A stretch of DNA of 27,212 bases from Rickettsiales bacterium (GTDB lineage Bacteria > Pseudomonadota > Alphaproteobacteria > Rickettsiales > Deianiraeaceae), in NCBI GenBank assembly GCA_947424985.1, contig CANDYN010000004.1:1-27212 (forward strand), written 5' to 3'. Position numbers and translations under genes: made by a program. Shown here one piece after another: positions 7,479 to 14,202 of this stretch (its first letter is position 1; every line of letters starts with the position of its first letter). Below the pieces are notes generated by a model. It saw only the letters and a list, made by a program, of their open reading frames with translations. It had not been told where the DNA came from and searched no databases.

Positions 7479-7877
7479 CTACACAATAAACAACACTTCT
7501 CCGCCAATATTTTTTTCCATACAAGTCCTAGCCGTAAAAACTCCAAACGACGTCGAAACCAATATTGTGTTTAAGGGGCTTTTTTTTTGCATATAAGCAA
7601 TTTCAGCAGATGAACAGTATTTCTTTCTAGAAGGCTTCGTTATAGATTTAGCATCAGAAAACGGATTCTTCGATAAAACAGATGAATTAATGAAAACCTC
7701 AAGCTCATATGCCGACTTAGGCGAATCTTTGTAATGCATAATAAAACCAATCTGACACAATAGCTTCAAACATTCTTGTGAAAGATTGTTCTTTTTTACA
7801 TTACATGGTAAATTTGAAAAAACCCTATGGTTTTTCAATCTACAAACTAAATCTGATATTGTTATAGCACAAGACAT
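7479..7877 (-). CDS. rpsH: 30S ribosomal protein S8
   Basis: S8 is a primary 16S-binding protein; in E. coli it also represses the spc operon. The family C-terminus is visible as V-S-T-S-F-G-V-F-T-A-R-T followed by G-G-E-V-L-F-I-V, and the N-terminus has the usual D-L-V-C-R-L-K-N. Length 132 residues matches the family. Tightly packed between rpsN and rplF. Confidence 0.94.
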   Translation of the reverse strand: MSCAITISDLVCRLKNHRVFSNLPCNVKKNNLSQECLKLLCQIGFIMHYKDSPKSAYELEVFINSSVLSKNPFSDAKSITKPSRKKYCSSAEIAYMQKKSPLNTILVSTSFGVFTARTCMEKNIGGEVLFIV

Positions 7878-7889
7878 ATTGTTATAAAA

Positions 7890-8168
7890 TTAATTTTTAT
7901 GTAAACCTGGAATATCTCCAAGAGACGCAAGCTCTCTTAAAACAACCCTACTAACTCCAAAAAAGCCAACATAACCCCTAGGCCTTCCACTCACATTGCA
8001 TCTATTTTTTTTTCTAGATGATGACGAATAGCGCAAAGTCGAAAGAGCAATTGAGGACATAATGTCTCCAGAAGATGCTTTATCTTTCAAAGAAAGTCTT
8101 TTCGCGGCATTTCTTATTATACTTTGATTTTTTTTCAATGTTTTAACTACATGTGATTTCTTTGCCAT
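7890..8168 (-). CDS. rpsN: 30S ribosomal protein S14 (zinc-free type)
   Basis: S14 is needed for 30S head assembly. The diagnostic N-R-C-N-V-S-G-R-P-R-G-Y is present near residues 55-66, followed by F-G-V-S-R-V-V-L-R-E-L-A. The paired C-x2-C motifs of the zinc-binding form are absent, as usual in Alphaproteobacteria. At 92 residues it is shorter than the usual ~101, and the C-terminus ends in G-L-H-K-N instead of the common G-x-x-K-A-S-W. Confidence 0.95.
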   Translation of the reverse strand: MAKKSHVVKTLKKNQSIIRNAAKRLSLKDKASSGDIMSSIALSTLRYSSSSRKKNRCNVSGRPRGYVGFFGVSRVVLRELASLGDIPGLHKN

Positions 8169-8170
8169 AT

Positions 8171-8698
8171 TTAATTAAAAAAAGGTACTCTTAGAGCTGT
8201 TAATAATATTTTTGATTTATCCGGAGAACTATTTCTCAGCGCAATAGATATATTTAGATCTTGTATAAAATTCGACTCGAAAAACAACGACGAATTACCC
8301 GGCAAGGTTGTAGTAAAATTCCCCGCTTTATCAAAAGATGCCTTTAAACCTCTAAAGTCACGCACTCTTGGTAAAGCTATATATATAAGTTTATCCAAAA
8401 AAGAAAACATAGATTCTCCCCTCAAAGTCACCTTAACAACATAAGGTTGACCCTCCCTGATCTTAAATGCCGCATCCGAATTTGGCGCCTTAACCACAAC
8501 CGGCCTAGAACCAGAAAGAAAAGCCAAATCCTTAAGAGCTGATTCCACAACCTTTTTATCACTTCCTAAGCTAGAAAGATTCAAAGATATCGTCACCTTA
8601 GAAATAGACGGCTTCGCATGAATATTTAATGATACAAAAGGATTATCTTGTAACTTAAAAAAATCATCATATATAATTTTTGTATTATACTTTGTCAT
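8171..8698 (-). CDS. rplE: 50S ribosomal protein L5
   Basis: L5 binds 5S rRNA and contacts the 30S head and P-site tRNA. Family landmarks are G-Q-P-Y-V-V-K-V-T-L-R-G-E near the middle and the L-P-R-V-R-D-F-R-G-L segment. Length (175 residues) is near the E. coli 179. It starts 10 bases after rplX and ends 2 bases before rpsN. Confidence 0.95.
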   Translation of the reverse strand: MTKYNTKIIYDDFFKLQDNPFVSLNIHAKPSISKVTISLNLSSLGSDKKVVESALKDLAFLSGSRPVVVKAPNSDAAFKIREGQPYVVKVTLRGESMFSFLDKLIYIALPRVRDFRGLKASFDKAGNFTTTLPGNSSLFFESNFIQDLNISIALRNSSPDKSKILLTALRVPFFN

Positions 8699-8708
8699 AT
8701 CATCAAAA

Positions 8709-8933
8709 TTAAATTAATTTTACATTAGAAATATCAACTGGTATCTCCTTGCTTGAATATTTCTTAGAACCATCTTCAGACGCCGACACGCTTGTCTTAT
8801 AAAGAAAGCCAGACAACAAAAGTCTACCATCTTTCAAAACTTTCAAAACTGAAAAAGTTTTACCTTTTTGAGAACCGCACAAAACTTTAACGTTTGAGCT
8901 TTTTTTTATTTTTTTCGATAACTTAGAACCCAT
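8709..8933 (-). CDS. rplX: 50S ribosomal protein L24 (short form)
   Basis: L24 initiates 50S assembly. The KOW-type start is visible as V-K-V-L-C-G-S-Q-K-G-K-T-F-S-V-L-K-V. The protein has only 74 residues against about 100 in most bacteria; the C-terminal part beyond the strand ending in I-S-N-V-K-L-I is missing. Position between rplN and rplE agrees with the call. Confidence 0.87.
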   Translation of the reverse strand: MGSKLSKKIKKSSNVKVLCGSQKGKTFSVLKVLKDGRLLLSGFLYKTSVSASEDGSKKYSSKEIPVDISNVKLI

Positions 8934-8941
8934 AAAACAAA

Positions 8942-9298
8942 TTAAACAACATCATGTGCAAGAGAGGTAATTTTCAGAAAAGCATATCTTACTTCTTGAG
9001 CAACCGGACCAAATACAGCAGTACCCACCATCGTTCCATCTTGCTTTATCAAAACAACGGCATTATCAGAAAATTTTACCGTCGAAGAATCATCTCTGGT
9101 TATATAAGCCTTACTTCTAACAACGACTGCTAAAAATTTTTCTCCTTTTTTTACTTTTGAATTCGGTATAGATCTTTTTACACTAACTCTAACGACATCT
9201 CCAACACTAGAAAATCCTTTTCCGTATACATGTATTACCTGGGCAATAATTGCACCAGAATTATCTGCAACAGATACAACACTTTCTTTTATCAACAT
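8942..9298 (-). CDS. rplN: 50S ribosomal protein L14
   Basis: L14 lies at the intersubunit face and takes part in a bridge to 16S rRNA. I chose the ATG at 9298 (118 residues), because a longer frame from 9337 would run into rpsQ and adds residues unlike L14. The family signature is visible as S-V-A-D-N-S-G-A, V-K-R-S-I-P-N-S-K-V-K-K-G, and the C-terminal G-T-A-V-F-G-P-V-A-Q-E-V-R. Confidence 0.95.
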   Translation of the reverse strand: MLIKESVVSVADNSGAIIAQVIHVYGKGFSSVGDVVRVSVKRSIPNSKVKKGEKFLAVVVRSKAYITRDDSSTVKFSDNAVVLIKQDGTMVGTAVFGPVAQEVRYAFLKITSLAHDVV

Positions 9299-9311
9299 AT
9301 ATACTAAAAAA

Positions 9312-9575
9312 TCAAACAGAAACCTTTCTAACCACAAGATGTGCCTTTGTTTTGGACATTGGGCGACACTGCACGAACATCACCTCGTCATTTAATTGCA
9401 AATCAATATCCCTATAATGACATATTATGCAACTTTTCCTATTGATAATTTTACCAACTACACTCTTTTGATAACTAAATATCGCAATTTTTACACTATT
9501 CTTGCCCACAAGAGATTCAACAACCCCACGCATTTCGGCTTTTGGTATACATAAAGAACTACCTGAACTAGTCAT
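9312..9575 (-). CDS. rpsQ: 30S ribosomal protein S17
   Basis: S17 is a primary 16S-binding OB-fold protein. The R-G-V-V-E-S-L beginning and the C-R-P-M-S-K-T-K end match the family. The usual middle block with Y-x-K-x-x-x-x-S-x-K-Y-x-A-H-D is changed to a diverged version with N-R-K-S-C-I-I-C-H-Y-R-D-I. The ATG at 9575 gives 87 residues; the ATG at 9533 would remove an odd 14-residue N-terminus and begin exactly where homologues align. The start is uncertain. Confidence 0.88.
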   Translation of the reverse strand: MTSSGSSLCIPKAEMRGVVESLVGKNSVKIAIFSYQKSVVGKIINRKSCIICHYRDIDLQLNDEVMFVQCRPMSKTKAHLVVRKVSV

Positions 9576-9590
9576 AAAACGAACAAATTA

Positions 9591-9779
9591 TCAATTCACA
9601 TCCTTATTAACGCTTAAAAAATAATAAGCAAGGGTTTTTTTCATTTTTCTCATTATTTTTATATTTTCTATCTTTTTCCCCTCTTCCAAGCTTGGCATTT
9701 TCAATTTTGCCTCAAACATTTCCTTCTTTATAGAGACAATGTCTTTCAAATTTAAAACTTCTTTTTTTTTCACGGACAC
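9591..9779 (-). CDS. rpmC: 50S ribosomal protein L29
   Basis: L29 sits at the peptide exit tunnel and helps dock SRP and trigger factor. The 62 residues form the expected two-helix layout, with L-K-D-I at the start of the first helix and a basic second helix containing I-E-N-I-K-I-M-R-K-M-K. The start codon is GTG at 9779; a second in-frame GTG lies two codons later. The motif match is weak, but size and position between rplP and rpsQ fit. Confidence 0.85.
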   Translation of the reverse strand: MSVKKKEVLNLKDIVSIKKEMFEAKLKMPSLEEGKKIENIKIMRKMKKTLAYYFLSVNKDVN

Positions 9780-9794
9780 AATATATACAAAATA

Positions 9795-10202
9795 TTAATA
9801 TACAAACTTCTTTTTGATAAACTCAACATCGATTGAAAGCTTTGACATTGCAGCAGAAAATGCTTTTTTTGCAACCTCCTCCGTAACCCCAACTGACTCC
9901 ATAACAACAGTACCCTTGGTTGCATTAAAAACATAACCGTCAACGCCACCCTTACCACCACCAAGTCTTGCACCTATTCCTTTTGACGTAAAACTAAGTT
10001 TGTGTGACATTCTAATAACCACGGCACCGCCCTGAAGTTTTATTATTTTTACAGCAGCTTTTTTCGCCGCCTCAAGTTCTTTTTCTCCAATAACCTTACC
10101 CTCAAGAGCCTTAAGTGCAAACTCACCATACTCAATTGTCGCTGATGTAGAAACTCCCCTACTGTCAACTTTATGTAATTTTCTATAAACTTTTGAAGGC
10201 AT
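9795..10202 (-). CDS. rplP: 50S ribosomal protein L16
   Basis: L16 helps position A-site tRNA at the peptidyl-transferase region. Visible are the N-terminal Y-R-K-L-H-K, E-Y-G-E-F-A-L-K-A-L, R-L-G-G-G-K-G-G-V-D and the C-terminal T-E-E-V-A-K-K-A-F. Length is 135 residues. The loop normally reading G-N-P-E-Y-W-V-A is replaced with G-G-V-D-G-Y-V-F-N-A-T-K-G, an unusual change near the site that is hydroxylated in E. coli. Confidence 0.93.
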   Translation of the reverse strand: MPSKVYRKLHKVDSRGVSTSATIEYGEFALKALEGKVIGEKELEAAKKAAVKIIKLQGGAVVIRMSHKLSFTSKGIGARLGGGKGGVDGYVFNATKGTVVMESVGVTEEVAKKAFSAAMSKLSIDVEFIKKKFVY

Positions 10203-10216
10203 AAATAACGCAAAAA

Positions 10217-10867
10217 CTATCTGTTAATCCAAACTTGAATACCTATAACACCATATTTTGTTATAGCTTTTTCACATACATAATCTATATCAGCTCTTAG
10301 AGTTGACAAAGGAACGCTACCCTCGGCAAATTTTTCACTACGCGCTATTTCAGCTCCATTAATACGACCAGATATCATTACCTTTATACCCTTTGCACCG
10401 GATTTCATAGCAGAAGACATAGCAAGCTTAATTCCTTTTTTATAAGACTTTGTGGATTCTATGGCATAAGCTATAGTAACACCAACAACCGAAGCATCAA
10501 GTTCAGGCTTCTTAACTGATACAACGGATAGCCTTGCTCCAAACTTAGTAATTTTCTGTAAAGCCTCCCCAAGTTTTTTCATTTTATCTATCTTGCCAAG
10601 CAAAAGAGCTGATTTCGCGACATATACAGATATCGACGCAGATTTATCGTGCCCCCTTGATATAAATATTTTTGAAATAAGAGCATCTCTAGCTTCTTTT
10701 GATATGAATTTTCTGATAATAAAATCATCATATACAAAATCTCTCATATCTTGTTTATTTGTCGTAAACCACTTCGACTTAGGCTCTGACAAGCTTATTA
10801 ACACACTGTTCCTTTGACCTAAATTTTTTCCAGCAACAAATGCGCATCTTTTAATTTTTTGACCCAT
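10217..10867 (-). CDS. rpsC: 30S ribosomal protein S3 with an altered KH loop
   Basis: S3 forms part of the mRNA entry tunnel and, with S4 and S5, the ribosomal helicase. The C-terminal domain is well conserved: S-G-A-K-G-I-K-V-M-I-S-G-R-I-N-G-A-E-I-A-R, then L-R-A-D-I-D-Y and Y-G-V-I-G-I-Q-V-W-I. Basic residues remain at the helicase site (Y-K-K-G-I-K). The N-terminal KH domain is diverged: where others have V-I-G-K-K-G, this protein reads L-L-G-K-I-D, so the GxxG nucleic-acid loop is lost. Length is 216 residues, slightly short. Confidence 0.94.
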   Translation of the reverse strand: MGQKIKRCAFVAGKNLGQRNSVLISLSEPKSKWFTTNKQDMRDFVYDDFIIRKFISKEARDALISKIFISRGHDKSASISVYVAKSALLLGKIDKMKKLGEALQKITKFGARLSVVSVKKPELDASVVGVTIAYAIESTKSYKKGIKLAMSSAMKSGAKGIKVMISGRINGAEIARSEKFAEGSVPLSTLRADIDYVCEKAITKYGVIGIQVWINR

Positions 10868-10872
10868 AGTAA

Positions 10873-11238
10873 TTAAATAATATCTTTTTTACGAACTATA
10901 ACACTTATATTTGTTCTATTTTTTCTAAGTATACCGGTTTTTCCTCTACCAGCAGGCATAACTCTACGAATATATGTAGCACGACCAACCCTAACTTCAT
11001 CTATCAAAACATCGGTTTCTGATAAAGATTGATTTTTAACTTTTAAATTTGCTATAGCTGAAATAAGTACTTCTTTAATCATCTTTGAAGCTTTTAATTG
11101 AGACAGCTTCGCTAAAACCATAAAAGCTTCTTCAGCCGACTTATTTCTTATACATGAGGCTACCAGATTAACTTTATAGTCAGACGCCTTTGCGCTACTT
11201 AGAGTTGATATAGCTAAATTACTTTTTTTCAATAACAT
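10873..11238 (-). CDS. rplV: 50S ribosomal protein L22
   Basis: L22 lines the nascent-peptide tunnel with a long beta hairpin. The hairpin is recognisable as V-G-R-A-T-Y-I-R-R-V-M-P-A-G-R-G-K-T-G-I, close to the family pattern with R-A-R-G-R-A. The N-terminus shows N-L-V-A-S-C-I-R-N-K-S-A-E-E-A, corresponding to the usual L-V-x-x-x-I-R-G-x-x-V-x-x-A. Length 121 residues. Confidence 0.93.
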   Translation of the reverse strand: MLLKKSNLAISTLSSAKASDYKVNLVASCIRNKSAEEAFMVLAKLSQLKASKMIKEVLISAIANLKVKNQSLSETDVLIDEVRVGRATYIRRVMPAGRGKTGILRKNRTNISVIVRKKDII

Positions 11239-11250
11239 ATTTTTACAAAA

Positions 11251-11520
11251 CTAAGCCTTAGAACCCTTATGCCCTTTGAAAGTCCTCGTCCAAGAAAATT
11301 CACCCAATTTATGCCCAACCATACTTTCGGTAATCTTAAACTCTATATAAGATTTACCATTATATACGGCAAAAGCTAATCCAACAAAATTTACAAGAAT
11401 CGTAGACGATCTTGCCTTTGTTTTGATAACACTTTCTTTCTCAGCTTTATTCAGGATATTTCTAACTTTCTTCAGGATAGCTCTATCTAAAACTGGACCT
11501 TTTGACTTGGATCTTGGCAT
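11251..11520 (-). CDS. rpsS: 30S ribosomal protein S19
   Basis: S19 forms a complex with S13 in the 30S head. The ATG at 11520 gives 89 residues beginning M-P-R-S-K-S-K-G-P, 13 bases after the rplB stop; a much longer frame to 11679 is only rplB read in another frame. The diagnostic M-V-G-H-K-L-G-E-F followed by T-R-T-F-K-G-H is present near the C-terminus. Confidence 0.96.
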   Translation of the reverse strand: MPRSKSKGPVLDRAILKKVRNILNKAEKESVIKTKARSSTILVNFVGLAFAVYNGKSYIEFKITESMVGHKLGEFSWTRTFKGHKGSKA

Positions 11521-11533
11521 AACTACATAAAAA

Positions 11534-12391
11534 CTATTTTTTCTTCTTTTTATTAATAATAAACTTTGACGTTCTTTTGTTTGTTCTTGTCTTGGTACCC
11601 TTGTTCGTCTTTCCCCAAGGAGTAGTTGGATGTCTACCTCCAGAAGTTTTACCCTCTCCCCCGCCGTGTGGGTGATCAACCGGATTCATTGCAACACCTC
11701 TCACCGATGGCCTAATACCTTTCCATCTATTTCTTCCAGCCTTACCCTCGCTCCTATTTATATAATCCTGACCAGATAATCTTCCAAGTGTCGCAAAACA
11801 CATTTTATGAATTTTTCTCTGCTCCCCAGATGGCAATTTTACTATAACATAATCTCCCTCCGATCCGGCAATTTTAGCACACGAACCAGCAGTTCTAACA
11901 ATCTGAGCACCCTTCCCAGCCTTTAATTCAATACAAGAAACATCTATCCCAACAGGAACTTCGCCTATTGGCATCACACTTCCAGGTTTATTTTCAATAA
12001 ATTTCCCAGATATGTAAAACGACGAACCAACATCAAGACCTTCTTGTCTCAAAACATATAAAAGTTTACCAATGGACTCTCCAGATGAACACTTACATAA
12101 AGCTATCGGCAAATTCCTATTTGGATCATATTGAATGCTCAACACCTCATAAGATTCTCCAAAATTTTTAACATTCCATTGAAAATTTATAATTCTATAC
12201 GCTTTCTTGTGCCCAGCACCTCTGTGTCTCGAAGTTATTCTTCCATGATTATCTCTTCCAGAACTTCTAACGAGCTTCGTAATTAAAGATTTACATCTAG
12301 GCTCCGAATCAATATAATCTTTAATTTGATAATTCAAAAATCTATTTGAAGGTGTAGTTGGATTGATTTTTTTTCTTTTAAAGATAGACAT
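11534..12391 (-). CDS. rplB: 50S ribosomal protein L2
   Basis: L2 is required for subunit association and peptidyl transfer. Landmarks: S-S-G-R-D-N-H-G-R-I-T and H-R-G-A-G-H-K near residues 43-64, then the catalytic-region stretch M-N-P-V-D-H-P-H-G-G-G-E-G-K with its conserved His. Length is 285 residues, about 10 longer than usual because of a basic tail ending in five lysines. It follows rplW after a 3-base gap. Confidence 0.97.
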   Translation of the reverse strand: MSIFKRKKINPTTPSNRFLNYQIKDYIDSEPRCKSLITKLVRSSGRDNHGRITSRHRGAGHKKAYRIINFQWNVKNFGESYEVLSIQYDPNRNLPIALCKCSSGESIGKLLYVLRQEGLDVGSSFYISGKFIENKPGSVMPIGEVPVGIDVSCIELKAGKGAQIVRTAGSCAKIAGSEGDYVIVKLPSGEQRKIHKMCFATLGRLSGQDYINRSEGKAGRNRWKGIRPSVRGVAMNPVDHPHGGGEGKTSGGRHPTTPWGKTNKGTKTRTNKRTSKFIINKKKKK

Positions 12392-12394
12392 ATG

Positions 12395-12697
12395 TTAAAT
12401 ATAATTTATTGAACCTGACTTTAACGTAATATAAGCTATTTTTACTTTTGAAATCTTTCTGTTACCCTTAAATGACTTTGAATGACTCAATCTTATCAGG
12501 GTGCGAATAGAATCTATAGACACACCAAAAATTTTCTCTATCGCCTCTTTAACTTCTGTTTTAGAATAAGCAGGATTTGTCAACACAAACGCATAACTAC
12601 TTTGATTTGCAGAATTTTGCTTATAAGATTTATCAGTGAGATGCAAAGATTTTATAACATCATATAATTTTATGTTTTTTACGGTATTTATTTCCAT
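12395..12697 (-). CDS. rplW: 50S ribosomal protein L23
   Basis: L23 is the trigger-factor and SRP docking protein at the tunnel exit. I chose the ATG at 12697, one base after the rplD stop, giving 100 residues; an upstream ATG at 12715 would overlap rplD. The core reads Y-A-F-V-L-T-N-P-A-Y-S-K-T-E-V-K-E-A-I-E-K-I-F-G-V, the typical L23 pattern, followed by G-N-R-K-I-S-K-V-K-I-A-Y-I-T-L. Confidence 0.93.
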   Translation of the reverse strand: MEINTVKNIKLYDVIKSLHLTDKSYKQNSANQSSYAFVLTNPAYSKTEVKEAIEKIFGVSIDSIRTLIRLSHSKSFKGNRKISKVKIAYITLKSGSINYI

Positions 12698-12698
12698 A

Positions 12699-13349
12699 CT
12701 ATTTAGACAAAACATTCAACATTTTTTCAAGACAGCTCTTCGTTATAAATACAGCAGACGACTTATGCAAGACGTGATTCGTCAAAGTATCAGAGGTAGA
12801 TATATTTGCATTTTTAATATTTCTTGTAGATTTGACGAAATTTGAATCTTTTGGAAGATCTGTGATAAAAACCATACTTCTTTCCATTTTTTCTTTCGAA
12901 AATTTCAAAAGCGATGAAAATATAGCTTTTGTTGATATTGAATCAATATTAAAGTCATCGAATACAAACAACGATGATGATTGCAACTTTAAATAAAGCC
13001 CAACTTGTTTTGCTTTTTTTGTTTCTTTTTTATTAATCGAAAAGAACGATCTTACAGCTTTTGGTCCATGTGCAATCCCACCACCAACTTGCAAAGGCGA
13101 TGCTCCATGCCCCTGTCTCGCCCTACCGGTTCCTTTTTGCTTAAACGGCTTTGCTCTTTTGCACGACACTTCTGAAATTGTCTTTGTACTTGCAAGCGGC
13201 TTTTTTGAATCCCAAACTTTTGCCATATTGTTTGCATATTTTGATAAGAATGCCGATATATTCTCAGGCAAGCCAACAGACAAAGCCGATAAATCAATAT
13301 TTCCGGATTCAGTCCAATCTAATATATTTTTTCTTACAACTACATTCAT
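12699..13349 (-). CDS. rplD: 50S ribosomal protein L4
   Basis: L4 has a globular part and a loop lining the exit tunnel; in E. coli it also autoregulates the S10 operon. The tunnel loop is conserved: F-K-Q-K-G-T-G-R-A-R-Q-G, then P-L-Q-V-G-G-G-I-A-H-G-P-K. Length is 216 residues, and the C-terminal half is diverged. Adjacent to rplC (12-base gap) and rplW (1-base gap). Confidence 0.95.
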   Translation of the reverse strand: MNVVVRKNILDWTESGNIDLSALSVGLPENISAFLSKYANNMAKVWDSKKPLASTKTISEVSCKRAKPFKQKGTGRARQGHGASPLQVGGGIAHGPKAVRSFFSINKKETKKAKQVGLYLKLQSSSLFVFDDFNIDSISTKAIFSSLLKFSKEKMERSMVFITDLPKDSNFVKSTRNIKNANISTSDTLTNHVLHKSSAVFITKSCLEKMLNVLSK

Positions 13350-13361
13350 AAAATTTTAAAA

Positions 13362-14078
13362 CTATTTTTTCAGTAACAAAGCCTTGACAAAGTTAAACAT
13401 AACCTCTGTTGAACTCGGTAAAATTATAACTTTTTTAATAGCATTTGTAATAAACAATTCTTGAGATTGAAAACCTGGGATTGTTCCCTTTATAAATATT
13501 AAAGATTTTTCAGCGTCGACTTTTATAATTTCCATGTTTTGCGTCGTAACAATTTTTCCACCCATTCTACTAGGCATTTTTTTATTTTTAAATACCTTAC
13601 CAGGATCTGTCCTATTACCAGTTGAACCAAGTGATCTTTCAGAAAGAGATTCACCATGACTCGCAAGCTGACCAGCAAATCCATATTTTTTCACAACACC
13701 GGCAAAACCCTTACCCTTCCCTACTGACTGAACATCTATTAAACATCCAATCAACTTTTGAAAATCTATTTCCATCTTTTGACCAAGTGCAAAGGAAGAC
13801 ATATCAACCCCAGTCGGCAATCTGAATTCTTTTAATATTTTCAAACATGGCACAGACATCGACTCAAAGTTCGTTTTTTGTGGCTTATTTGTCTTTGACT
13901 CTTTAACGGGATATGATCCCAGTGTCAGAGCGTTGTACCCGTTTTTTTCAATAGTTTTAACGTCCACTATATATAGATCATCCATATAAACAATTGTAAC
14001 CGGAACAACTTCAGCGCCCCTTACCACATATGACATTCCGCATTTTCTAGCTATCAATCCTAAGTAATTTGCTATCAT
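13362..14078 (-). CDS. rplC: 50S ribosomal protein L3, first gene of the cluster
   Basis: L3 starts 50S assembly and its loop approaches the peptidyl-transferase centre. The N-terminus L-G-L-I-A-R-K-C-G-M and the central G-K-G-K-G-F-A-G-V-V-K-K-Y-G-F are typical. The tip loop reads G-N-R-T-D-P-G-K-V-F-K-N-K-K-M, so the glutamine methylated by PrmB in E. coli aligns by eye with threonine. At 238 residues it is longer than the E. coli protein (209). It is the promoter-proximal gene here; rpsJ, which normally precedes it, is replaced by a divergent transporter. Confidence 0.95.
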   Translation of the reverse strand: MIANYLGLIARKCGMSYVVRGAEVVPVTIVYMDDLYIVDVKTIEKNGYNALTLGSYPVKESKTNKPQKTNFESMSVPCLKILKEFRLPTGVDMSSFALGQKMEIDFQKLIGCLIDVQSVGKGKGFAGVVKKYGFAGQLASHGESLSERSLGSTGNRTDPGKVFKNKKMPSRMGGKIVTTQNMEIIKVDAEKSLIFIKGTIPGFQSQELFITNAIKKVIILPSSTEVMFNFVKALLLKK

Positions 14079-14119
14079 ATTAACTACAAAAGTTTACAAT
14101 CTAGACATACTTGAAACAC

Positions 14120-14148
14120 ATTTTATTAATTTGCAAGTATTTTCTTAA
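14120..14148 (-). promoter_or_regulatory. Putative promoter of the ribosomal protein cluster
   Basis: On the minus strand, TTAAGA (14148-14143) and TAAAAT (14125-14120) are separated by 17 bp, giving a leader of roughly 35 nt before rplC. The match is moderate, and it overlaps the inverted repeat described separately. No Shine-Dalgarno precedes the rplC ATG. Confidence 0.35.
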
Positions 14149-14163
14149 AAAAATTGCAAATTA
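14127..14163. repeat. 10-bp perfect inverted repeat between divergent genes
   Basis: TAATTTGCAA at 14127-14136 and its exact reverse complement TTGCAAATTA at 14154-14163 flank a 17-bp A/T-rich spacer. Each arm contains the self-complementary hexamer TTGCAA. The right arm supplies the -35 box of the transporter promoter and the spacer overlaps the proposed rplC -35. It could be an operator for a dimeric regulator or a coincidence of AT-rich sequence. Confidence 0.5.
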
Positions 14164-14182
14164 TTTTCCTGGCTGTTATAAA
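14154..14182 (+). promoter_or_regulatory. Putative promoter of the MFS transporter gene
   Basis: TTGCAA at 14154-14159 and TATAAA at 14177-14182 are exactly 17 bp apart, a good sigma70-like arrangement. Transcription would begin near 14189, leaving a leader of about 14 nt. An AGGAA lies immediately before the ATG at 14203, too close for a standard Shine-Dalgarno. Confidence 0.5.
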
Positions 14183-14202
14183 AATCAACAATTATACAGG
14201 AA

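Noticed and set aside
11521..11679. N-terminal extension of S19
   Set aside because: This stretch is the 3' end of rplB read in another frame; the family N-terminus begins at the ATG at 11520.
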